The translations under genes and the position numbers were made by a program. This document shows positions 17,266-23,873 of a DNA stretch of 32,995 bases, piece after piece (positions within the stretch are counted from its first letter, which is position 1; every line of letters begins with the position of its first letter). The stretch is from Ignavibacteriota bacterium (lineage in GTDB: Bacteria > Bacteroidota > Ignavibacteria > UBA10030 > UBA6906). The notes beneath the pieces were generated by a model. The model did no database searches and was not told the DNA's origin. It was given only the letters and a program-made list of their open reading frames with translations. The stretch lies in assembly GCA_003162635.1 (NCBI GenBank), contig PMNE01000060.1, positions 82,720 to 115,714 on the forward strand. Direction: 5' to 3'.

Positions 17266-18504
17266 TCAATCGCCACCGCCCATCGGGGCGAGGTTCATGA
17301 TCTGCTGGAAGCGCCGCTTGTTATTCGAAGCGACAACGCCATTTTCCAGTGAGATCCTTTTCTGCATATACAAACGTTTCAGATCCTGTTCCAGCGTCAT
17401 CATGCCAAGGTCGCCCGATTCCGCCATCATCTGGTAGATTTCGCCCGTATTGTTGTTTTTGATCGCGGCCCGGACCGACGGGGTCATGATCATCACTTCT
17501 TTTGCCAGGACTCGCTTCCCGTCGAGACTCGGAACAAGTTTCTGCGACACAACAGTCGTCAGTGTATCCGCCAGGCGGATCCGCACGCGTTCCTGCTCCC
17601 GTTCCGGAACCTCGCCGATGATACGATCGATCGTTTCGACAGCCGAGGCAGTATGAAGCGTGGAAAACACCTTGTGTCCGCTGTCCGTAATTTCCAGTGC
17701 GGTCAGAATCGTATCCGGGTCGCGCATTTCTCCGATGACAATGATGTCGGGGTCCTGGCGCAGCGCTTGAATCGCTCCCTCCTTGAACGAAAGGACGTCC
17801 CTTCCCACCTCCCGATGCCTGATAATACAGTGATCGGGACGGTGGACGTACTCCACGGGGGAGGCGATGATGACAACGTGGCCATCGACGGTGTGGTTGT
17901 TGGCATCGATGATGCTGTCCAGCGTGGAACTCTTCCCGGAGCCCGTGATGCCCGTGACCAGGGTCAGCCCCTGCTCCATGTGTGCGAGACTCAGCATCTT
18001 GGTTACATTCTGGTGGAACTCCAGGTTCTTGTAAGGGCGGACGTTGGTATTGATGGAGCGCATGTTCAATGCGAGGTGATCCAGGTCGAAGTAGGCATTG
18101 GCGCGGTACCTGTACGACTTGTCTTCCTCTGTCACGCTGTAGGAGAGGTCGAGACTCCTGTTTTCGTAAAGGAACAACCTCTGGCGTTCCAGGAGGATGC
18201 TCTGGATCAGGACGTTGAACTCATCCAGCGTGAAATTACCGAGGTCTTTTGCCGGACGCTTCTCCCCATAGATTCGATACCATACATGTCCCCCTGTCCC
18301 ATACCCCCCAATGTCGATGTCCGACGCGTTGATCTTGGACATCCTGACAAGGTAGGTGTCCATTAATTTCCGGAGAGCGGTCCTTTCGGCCGGGGATTGC
18401 TTGGTCAAGAGGTCGCCGATCAACATCTGACGCTCCATGCCCGGCACTGTATCGGGCAGAGCGCTGGCAATCTCCTGCAACGTCTTTATTGCCGTCTCTA
18501 TCAT
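17266..18504 (-). CDS. PilT-like twitching/retraction ATPase
   Basis: 412 residues. Walker A GITGSGKSS lies at ~185-193, Walker B IIVIGEMRD at ~254-262 and the His box STLHT follows. The ASDIDI segment, which in PilT sits near the N-terminus, is here at ~60-65, so there is an extra N-terminal region of about 55 residues. PilT hexamers depolymerise the pilus. The start at 18504 is preferred over TTG at 18534 because the promoter at 18546-18574 predicts a transcript start near 18539, leaving no room for an SD before the TTG. The gene ends just upstream of the PilM-like gene and probably co-transcribes with it. Confidence 0.9.
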   Translation of the reverse strand: MIETAIKTLQEIASALPDTVPGMERQMLIGDLLTKQSPAERTALRKLMDTYLVRMSKINASDIDIGGYGTGGHVWYRIYGEKRPAKDLGNFTLDEFNVLIQSILLERQRLFLYENRSLDLSYSVTEEDKSYRYRANAYFDLDHLALNMRSINTNVRPYKNLEFHQNVTKMLSLAHMEQGLTLVTGITGSGKSSTLDSIIDANNHTVDGHVVIIASPVEYVHRPDHCIIRHREVGRDVLSFKEGAIQALRQDPDIIVIGEMRDPDTILTALEITDSGHKVFSTLHTASAVETIDRIIGEVPEREQERVRIRLADTLTTVVSQKLVPSLDGKRVLAKEVMIMTPSVRAAIKNNNTGEIYQMMAESGDLGMMTLEQDLKRLYMQKRISLENGVVASNNKRRFQQIMNLAPMGGGD

Positions 18505-18545
18505 AAGGTCACATGAGACCTGGTTATGTCGCAAAACTCAACGTG

Positions 18546-18574
18546 AATATATCCAAACCTGCCAGGAATGTCAA
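18546..18574 (-). promoter_or_regulatory. Consensus-like sigma-70 promoter before pilT
   Basis: On the minus strand TTGACA (18574-18569) and TATATT (18551-18546) are separated by 17 bases. The predicted start is about 35 bases before the pilT ATG, so the pilT to lipoprotein genes can be made apart from pilB/pilC. The gap 18505-18756 also holds three copies of TGGCAGG (minus strand; plus positions 18558-18564, 18651-18657, 18686-18692). The first lies inside the promoter spacer. Confidence 0.75.
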
Positions 18575-18756
18575 CAACTTGCTGCATCTTCTGTAACACC
18601 GGCATTCATCTCATCCCCGGCTTCACAAAGCACCCACAATCTATTTCCATCCTGCCACTTAAAAACACCCAAAAAATGTTGCGAACCTGCCAAAATTCGC
18701 ATATTTCGGGGGAAAGCTCTGCTCCCCCCACCACAACCACGGGACGGCGCCCAACG

Positions 18757-20550
18757 TCAGTCCCCGGTCGTCGCTGAAGCGATCTCTTCAAGCGTTGTCT
18801 GTCCGAGCTTCATCCTCTCCATGCCTGCCCGGCGAATCGTCCACATGCCGTCTTTGACGGCCTGCTCCCGCACTGCTTCCTCGTCCACTTCGGCTCCGGA
18901 TTTGACGATCAGCCGTCGGATATCCCTCGTGAAATAGAGCGCCTCATGAATGGCGGCTCTTCCCTTATACCCACCGCTGCACTTGTCGCAGCCGGCGGCT
19001 TCGTAGAACGTGTACTGGTCCAGATCTTCCTCGGTGAAACCGAACTTCAGATAGGTGTCTCTGTCCAGTTCGTTCTTCGCCACGGGACGCCTGCAGGCGG
19101 TACAGAGCGTCCGGATCAGCCGCTGTGCCACGATGATGTTGATCGCGTAGGCGATCAGGAACGGCTCGATCCCCATTTTATACAAACGGCTGACCGCGCT
19201 CGGGGCGTCGTTCGTATGAAGAGTGGAGAATGTCAAGTGTCCCGTATTGGCAAGCTTGATGGCAATCTCTGCCGTGGTCTTATCGCGCATCTCTCCGACC
19301 AACACGATGTCGGGGTCATGACGGAGGATACCGCGGATGGCCTGATCGAAGGTCATCTTCGGCCCGATCTTCAGCTGGCGGGCGCCGCGGATGATATACT
19401 CTACCGGGTCCTCCACGGTCAACACGTTCACCGTAGGATCTATCACCTGGTGGAGTGCGGCAACCAGCGTCGTGCTCTTGCCGCTTCCCGTCGGACCCGT
19501 CAGGATGACGATCCCCTGAGGTTTATTGATCGCCTTGTTGAAGAACTCCTTGGCCGGACCGGTGAGACCGAGTTTGTTCAGGTCAGTGATCACCTTCCGG
19601 TCGTCGAGAACGCGGATGACGATGCTTTCAAACTTGTGTTTGTATTCCACGCCGACGATCGGCATGATCGAGACACGGAAGCGGATCATGGTGCCGTCGA
19701 TCTCGCGCTGGATGAAGCCGTCCTGCGTCGCCTCGCGCTCGAATCGGTCAACATTCTTGGAGCGATCCTTCACGACCGCCGCAACGGCCTCCGGCATGGT
19801 CTTCTCCTGCACGTGCCAGAGCTTCAGCGAGCCGTCCACCCGGAACCAGAATTCGGTGCAGTTCCCTTCCTTTGCGAGGATGTGAATGTCGCTTGCCCCC
19901 TGCCGGACGGCTTCTACAAGCGAACCCTCGACCAGGTTGACAAGGGCGCTCTTGGAGATTTCGGCTTCCAGCGCCTCTTCGTCAAGAGCCGTCTCCTCCT
20001 CATCGTCCTTGACCTGCAGCCCGACTTGCGAGTTCTCCAGAAGTTTCAGGAACTCGTTCTCAGGCGGGATGACCTGCTCGAAAAGGTTCTGCAAATCCTT
20101 GAGGCGGCAATAGGCGACCTCGTACTTCTTTGCCCCAAAGTTCCTTGCGACCAGGGGGATCCTCCGGTCGGTCGGATCGGCCGCAATGATGATGAGCTTG
20201 TCGGGTTGTTTCTCGTCGAATCTCAGCGGGACCATCTTGGTCTGCAGCAGCATCTCGCGGATATTGGCCGGCAGGTTGTCGACGAGTTTCTTGATGAAGT
20301 CGATCTTGGGCTTGTCGAGCTTCTCGTCCGCGAGGTAGATCTCCCGGAAGGCATAGAGATCGGCAACCTCCCGGAATACTGCATCGTGGTCGGCGTTGAA
20401 ATCGTTCACCAGGATCTGGCCGAGATTGCGCCTGTTTTTCTTCTCTTCCGATTCCTTGACCTTGAGGGACTTCTCAAGGGTCTCGTAATCGATGATCCCT
20501 TTCTTCAGGAGGGCGAACCCGATCTTGTCGGTGATGTCGATGTGCGCCAT
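18757..20550 (-). CDS. pilB: PilB-like pilus assembly ATPase
   Basis: 597 residues. An N-terminal GspE/MshEN-type domain (~1-160) is followed by a long acidic linker, then the PilB/GspE ATPase: Walker A GPTGSGKST from residue 352 with Lys358, Asp box TVEDPVEYI, Walker B IVLVGEMRD and His box STLHTNDA. A four-Cys zinc motif (CTAC then CDKC) is typical of PilB/GspE. All catalytic residues are present. It powers pilus extension together with PilC, whose gene is 39 bases upstream. No clear SD precedes the ATG, so coupling to pilC is possible. Confidence 0.95.
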   Translation of the reverse strand: MAHIDITDKIGFALLKKGIIDYETLEKSLKVKESEEKKNRRNLGQILVNDFNADHDAVFREVADLYAFREIYLADEKLDKPKIDFIKKLVDNLPANIREMLLQTKMVPLRFDEKQPDKLIIIAADPTDRRIPLVARNFGAKKYEVAYCRLKDLQNLFEQVIPPENEFLKLLENSQVGLQVKDDEEETALDEEALEAEISKSALVNLVEGSLVEAVRQGASDIHILAKEGNCTEFWFRVDGSLKLWHVQEKTMPEAVAAVVKDRSKNVDRFEREATQDGFIQREIDGTMIRFRVSIMPIVGVEYKHKFESIVIRVLDDRKVITDLNKLGLTGPAKEFFNKAINKPQGIVILTGPTGSGKSTTLVAALHQVIDPTVNVLTVEDPVEYIIRGARQLKIGPKMTFDQAIRGILRHDPDIVLVGEMRDKTTAEIAIKLANTGHLTFSTLHTNDAPSAVSRLYKMGIEPFLIAYAINIIVAQRLIRTLCTACRRPVAKNELDRDTYLKFGFTEEDLDQYTFYEAAGCDKCSGGYKGRAAIHEALYFTRDIRRLIVKSGAEVDEEAVREQAVKDGMWTIRRAGMERMKLGQTTLEEIASATTGD

Positions 20551-20589
20551 GGTACCGTGACTCGTTGTTGGGGGATGGCAAAATGCCTG

Positions 20590-21969
20590 TCAGGACATAG
20601 GTTCCTGCACAACCGTGACGGTCGATTGGCCCATCGCCGGGTTTTTCGGCCTCATCGTCGCCGTCTCCGAGGAAACAAGGGTCAATGCCGTCAACACGAT
20701 CATGATGACCATCGAGATCCAGAGCTGGATGAAATCGATGGCGTTCCTCATCTTATATGATGTTTCCTTTTCATAGTACTCCGCGAGCTGGAGAGCGGTG
20801 TTCTTCACGGTCCCGGTCTCCGCGCCGGAGTGAAACCGCGCGATGGCGGTCTTCGTAAACACGCCGGTTGCTTCGAATGCTTCGGTAATCCCGGCCCCCT
20901 TCTGAATCATCATGGGAAGGGCAACGGTCTTGATCTGGTGTTCCATAAACTTGTTCCCGCACGCTTCCGCTGCAAGACGGATCACCTCGATGTTCTCCCC
21001 CGCCCCGCTGTAGAGGGCATAGAAGACACGGCAGAAGATTTCGATGCTGGTCTTGTGGAGGAGCTGCCCGATGACCGGAACGCTCCAGATATACTTGTCC
21101 ATGATGAACCGGCCGCGGTCCGTCATGAAGAAACGGACGGCCAGGATCGTCGGAACGATTATGATGATCAGGAGGATGATCATATGGTCCACCAGAAAAT
21201 CACTGAGGACCAGGGTCGCTTTGGTCATCGGCGGCAGATCCACCTTGAACTTCACGAACAACTTGGCGGTGGCGGGGAAGATGTACCCGACGTAATAGAT
21301 GACGGCGCCGAAGAGAACGATCAGCGTCACAATGGGACTGATCAGGGCGCTCTTGAGATTCTTCTTGAATTCGGCCTGACGCTCGAGGAACTTCGCCGTG
21401 CTGTCGTAGATCTCGGCCATGTTCCCGCTCTTGGAGGCGAGACCGAGCATGTGGGCGGTAAACCGGCCGAGAACCGCTTCATGCTTGATGAAGGCGCGCT
21501 CGCTGTCCTTTCCCTGCTTCAGCTCCGTGTTGATGTCCTTGATCGCTTCGCGCAGCGTCCGGTTCTGGATGTCGTTCACCATGAGCTGCATGATCTCGTT
21601 GAACGGGAGCTTCTGCCGGATCAGGTCGGCGCTGACGCGGACAAAGGTGACGACCTCGGTGGCCGGAGGCCTTGCCTTGAAGTCGAACATCCGCTTCTGC
21701 ACGCGGATGACCCGGAAGCCCATTTTCTGAAGGGCCTCCCTGACTTCCCCCTTCGTGAAGGCCTTCTGCTCCCCCATGATGGGTTTCTCCGTTCCCCGCT
21801 GCACCTTGTACACCCAGGTGGCGCGGGGTATGACGTGCAGCAGCTTGAAATTGCGCTGCTGGGAGAGTTGCCCGGCTTTCTGCTTTGCCGTATGGGTGGA
21901 ATCTGCTTCGAGGATTCCCTGGATGGGTTTCCCTCCGGGGGTCACGCCTTCTATCCGATACTCCGCCAT
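20590..21969 (-). CDS. pilC: PilC-like inner-membrane platform protein
   Basis: 459 residues with two T2SSF domains (about 105-235 and 310-435) and strongly hydrophobic segments at ~215-240 (ALISPIVTLIVLFGAVIYYV), ~265-290 (IILLIIIIVPTIL) and ~420-440. The motifs RQKLPFNEI and FHSGAETGTV are family-like. PilC sits in the inner membrane and is turned by PilB to insert pilins. An extra N-terminal domain (1-100) with a YRIEGVTPGGKPIQG start is common in the family. TGAGGAG lies 6 bases before the ATG. Confidence 0.94.
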   Translation of the reverse strand: MAEYRIEGVTPGGKPIQGILEADSTHTAKQKAGQLSQQRNFKLLHVIPRATWVYKVQRGTEKPIMGEQKAFTKGEVREALQKMGFRVIRVQKRMFDFKARPPATEVVTFVRVSADLIRQKLPFNEIMQLMVNDIQNRTLREAIKDINTELKQGKDSERAFIKHEAVLGRFTAHMLGLASKSGNMAEIYDSTAKFLERQAEFKKNLKSALISPIVTLIVLFGAVIYYVGYIFPATAKLFVKFKVDLPPMTKATLVLSDFLVDHMIILLIIIIVPTILAVRFFMTDRGRFIMDKYIWSVPVIGQLLHKTSIEIFCRVFYALYSGAGENIEVIRLAAEACGNKFMEHQIKTVALPMMIQKGAGITEAFEATGVFTKTAIARFHSGAETGTVKNTALQLAEYYEKETSYKMRNAIDFIQLWISMVIMIVLTALTLVSSETATMRPKNPAMGQSTVTVVQEPMS

Positions 21970-22055
21970 GCGGTGCTCCTCACTCTAGTCCGTTCATCGG
22001 TGCAATATGTCACTTCCGCACCTTCCGGGATGTGCTCCCCATCAAACAGAGAAAG

Positions 22056-22137
22056 GGTAGCCTCTCCTGCCGGCTCACGCGTACCCGCTACCGGATCCCC
22101 CACCCGGAAGCGCGCGGAAGCGACGCGAAGAGCTACC
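22056..22137 (-). other. GC-rich structured leader between third pilin gene and pilC
   Basis: On the minus strand GGTAGC occurs at 22137-22132 and again at 22092-22087, while its complement GCTACC occurs once at 22061-22056, followed by CTTTCTCTGTTTG. Either GGTAGC copy could pair with the single GCTACC, giving two mutually exclusive stems. The shorter one could act as a weak terminator before pilC. The region 21970-22160 has no gene. Confidence 0.4.
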
Positions 22138-22160
22138 CCCTCCCCTGTATTTCGTTCAAT

Positions 22161-22568
22161 TCAGTTCGTTTGCGTGTTGTCGACAATGACACTGTCAGCG
22201 TAGACCAGCATGACCAACTTGACATTCCCGGGGTTCAGACCGGTCTGTGTCCCCACTCCCGTCAATGTGACATGATCCGGGGTTCCCCCCACGGGATCCG
22301 GATTGAGCGAATAGGTCCCGTTATCGTTGACGGGCTTGCTCGTAATCTTCGCCATGGTCAAACCGCGGAAACTGTAATTGCCACCCCCCAGCACTGATGG
22401 CTTTCGAAAATACGCCCGGGCTGCTGACGCATAATGGGCAAGATCATTGGCGACTTGATCACGGTTGGTGGATGTTGCCTGGTCCTGGAACATGGTCATC
22501 CCCACGGCAATCATGACGCCTATGATGACAAGACCGACCACGATAAGTAAGAGCTGCTGGCTGCCCAT
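22161..22568 (-). CDS. Pilin-like protein 3 (divergent member of the set)
   Basis: 135 residues. The start MGSQQLLLIVVGLVIIG is closely related to the two upstream pilin-like genes, with a hydrophobic helix at ~5-25, then TSTNRDQVANDLAHYASAA and a GGGNYSFRGL turn in the same place. The C-terminal half is different. No GF(T/S)LIE-type cleavage site or Glu5 is present. The probable SD (GGGAAA) lies in the 3' arm of a hairpin just upstream. As last of three pilin-like genes it may be a minor pilin. Confidence 0.75.
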   Translation of the reverse strand: MGSQQLLLIVVGLVIIGVMIAVGMTMFQDQATSTNRDQVANDLAHYASAARAYFRKPSVLGGGNYSFRGLTMAKITSKPVNDNGTYSLNPDPVGGTPDHVTLTGVGTQTGLNPGNVKLVMLVYADSVIVDNTQTN

Positions 22569-22575
22569 AGTCTGT

Positions 22576-22593
22576 TTTCCCGGCCCGGGGAAA
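22576..22593 (-). promoter_or_regulatory. Hairpin covering the SD of pilin-like gene 3
   Basis: TTTCCC and GGGAAA (22576-22581 and 22588-22593) form a 6-bp stem with a 6-base loop. The 3' arm on the minus strand holds the only SD-like purines before the ATG at 22568. No T-run follows, so translational dampening is likelier than termination. Confidence 0.4.
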
Positions 22594-22598
22594 GAGTG

Positions 22599-23015
22599 TT
22601 AGTTGACCATCCAGACGCTATCGCGATCCGGCCACACTTTGGCTTGCACCTGAACTGCTGTGCCGTTGTTCAATTCGTTCCCGATACCTTTGATGGTCAG
22701 GGAGGCAGAGGTTCCCGTGCCACTTCCGGCAACCGTGATGGAATACGTGCCGTTGCCATTCGAGGGCTTGTTCGTCAGCCTCGACAGACCAGTCGCGTCT
22801 GCCGTCAGTCCGCTGAACGTATAGCCGCCGCCGCCGAGCGCTACCGGACGACGATAGTATTGCTGCGCACGCGATGCGAGGTTCACCAGGTCATTAGTGA
22901 GTGCATCACGGTTCGCAGAAATCGCGCTGTCGGAGAACATCGTGATCCCGACCGCTACTGCAATGCCCACGACGATGACGCCGAGGATGATGAGCAAAAG
23001 TTGCTGTTGTCCCAT
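22599..23015 (-). CDS. Pilin-like protein 2
   Basis: 138 residues: MGQQQLLLIILG, a hydrophobic helix to ~27, then an amphipathic helix (SANRDALTNDLVNLASRA), QQYYRRP, a Gly-rich turn and a beta-rich C-terminal half. I count 123 of 138 residues identical to pilin-like protein 1, with the first 64 residues the same. The fold outline is that of a type IV pilin, but there is no standard prepilin peptidase site and no Glu5: the residue after M is Gly, then three Gln. AAGGAG lies 7 bases before the ATG. It follows a terminator after gene 1, so it is probably made at a lower level. Confidence 0.78.
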   Translation of the reverse strand: MGQQQLLLIILGVIVVGIAVAVGITMFSDSAISANRDALTNDLVNLASRAQQYYRRPVALGGGGYTFSGLTADATGLSRLTNKPSNGNGTYSITVAGSGTGTSASLTIKGIGNELNNGTAVQVQAKVWPDRDSVWMVN

Positions 23016-23150
23016 TACGGTTCTCCTTCAATTGCGTTGGTAAAGTTGCCGAGGCTGCACCCTCCCCACATCACTCGCGATACTTATGACCAAGAACCGT
23101 GCGACAAGCAACACTTGCTGGCCACCAAGAATCTGTCTTCCCCGCCACGG

Positions 23151-23178
23151 GAAAAAAGAGCCCCCTGAACAAGGGGGC
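23151..23178 (-). terminator. Intrinsic terminator after the lead pilin gene
   Basis: A 7-bp stem GCCCCCT/AGGGGGC (23160-23166 with 23172-23178) is followed on the minus strand by TCTTTTTT. It lies between the first two pilin-like genes. Partial read-through would give excess lead pilin over the genes downstream, as is common for major pilins. Confidence 0.85.
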
Positions 23179-23198
23179 CCGTACGATGGCGTAGAGTG

Positions 23199-23615
23199 TT
23201 AGTTCACAGTCCAGACGCTGTCGCGATCCTGCCACACCTTGCATTGCACTTGCACCGCTGTACCGTTGTTCAATTCGTTCCCGATACCCGTGAGGGTAAG
23301 GGTCGCAGCAGTTCCCGTGCCGCCTGCAGCCGTGCTGATTGTATAGGTACCGTTCCCATTCGAGGGCTTGTTCGTCAGCTTCGCCAGACCAGTCGCGTCT
23401 GCCGTCAGTCCGCTGAACGTATTGCCGCCGCCGCCGAGGGCTACAGGACGACGATAGTATTGCTGCGCACGCGATGCGAGGTTCACCAGGTCATTGGTGA
23501 GTGCATCACGGTTCGCAGAAATCGCGCTGTCGGAAAACATCGTGATCCCGACCGCCACTGCGATCCCCACGACGATGACGCCGAGGATGATGAGCAAAAG
23601 TTGCTGTTGTCCCAT
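23199..23615 (-). CDS. Pilin-like protein 1 (probable major pilin)
   Basis: 138 residues, same layout as protein 2: MGQQQLLLI start, single hydrophobic helix, amphipathic extension, AQQYYRRP motif, Gly-rich turn, beta-rich C-terminal half ending DRDSVWTVN. It has one Cys (VQCKVW) that the duplicate lacks. AAGGAG lies 7 bases before the ATG. A sigma-54-like promoter upstream and a terminator directly downstream give it its own short transcript, as expected for a major pilin. The pilin call rests on topology and on lying between pilB-like and pilC genes; the missing cleavage motif leaves some doubt. Confidence 0.78.
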   Translation of the reverse strand: MGQQQLLLIILGVIVVGIAVAVGITMFSDSAISANRDALTNDLVNLASRAQQYYRRPVALGGGGNTFSGLTADATGLAKLTNKPSNGNGTYTISTAAGGTGTAATLTLTGIGNELNNGTAVQVQCKVWQDRDSVWTVN

Positions 23616-23702
23616 GACGCTGCTCCTTGTACGTTAGTGTTGTTGGATTTGAGTGGTTTCGAATTTCATACTCTCAACTCATGTTCGTTCTGCCTGTAGT
23701 TA

Positions 23703-23718
23703 TGCAAGTGGCATGCCA
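23703..23718 (-). promoter_or_regulatory. Sigma-54-type promoter of the lead pilin gene
   Basis: The minus strand reads TGGCATGCCACTTGCA against the consensus TGGCACG-N4-TTGCA. The -24 GG (23717-23716) and -12 GC (23705-23704) are exactly 10 bases apart. The predicted start, near 23692, gives a 5' leader of about 77 bases. pilA genes of several bacteria use sigma-54 with a PilR-type activator. Confidence 0.7.
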
Positions 23719-23777
23719 AACAACAATATCGTTAAAAAGAGCGGATAACGGCCGACCAGGGATTTCTCAGTTATTCA

Positions 23778-23805
23778 GGAGGTAATTGTGACATCATGGA
23801 GGTAA
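23778..23805 (-). promoter_or_regulatory. Paired direct repeat, possible activator site for the sigma-54 promoter
   Basis: TTACCTCC occurs twice on the minus strand (23805-23798 and 23785-23778), 20 bp apart, i.e. about two helical turns on the same face. The pair is 60-90 bp upstream of the -24 element, where enhancer-binding proteins usually sit. No such activator gene lies in this window. Confidence 0.4.
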
Positions 23806-23873
23806 CAATTGCACCCGAAACAGGGTAGGATGGGGCAGGAACAGCAACAGCGGTCACGCCCGCCAGTCAACGA

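Larger units (their letters stand above)
22590..23615 (-). repeat. Tandem gene duplication, two units exactly 600 bp apart
   Basis: Bases ~22590-23015 and ~23190-23615 align without net gaps at an offset of 600. The part encoding the N-terminal half is nearly identical at the DNA level; the part encoding residues 65-108 carries most changes. The spacer (23016-23189) is not duplicated. Confidence 0.9.

Noticed and set aside
18946-20760. Open plus-strand frame of about 600 codons opposite pilB
   Set aside because: It lies wholly antisense to the intact pilB and the pilC 3' end, has low-complexity His/Arg/Asp composition and no recognisable domain; it is a by-product of GC-rich codon use.
22080-22140. 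Resemblance of GGTAGCGGGTAC to the 3' part of a class I cyclic-di-GMP riboswitch
   Set aside because: The required 5' GGGCAAACC-like part and tetraloop/receptor layout are missing.
20830-22203. Plus-strand open frame of 457 codons opposite pilC and the structured leader
   Set aside because: Antisense shadow; no similarity and biased composition.
23778-23840. A plus-strand AGGAGG followed by ATG (23796), suggesting a small gene
   Set aside because: The frame is only 10 codons and the spacing is poor; the sequence is better read as the minus-strand repeat upstream of the pilin promoter.
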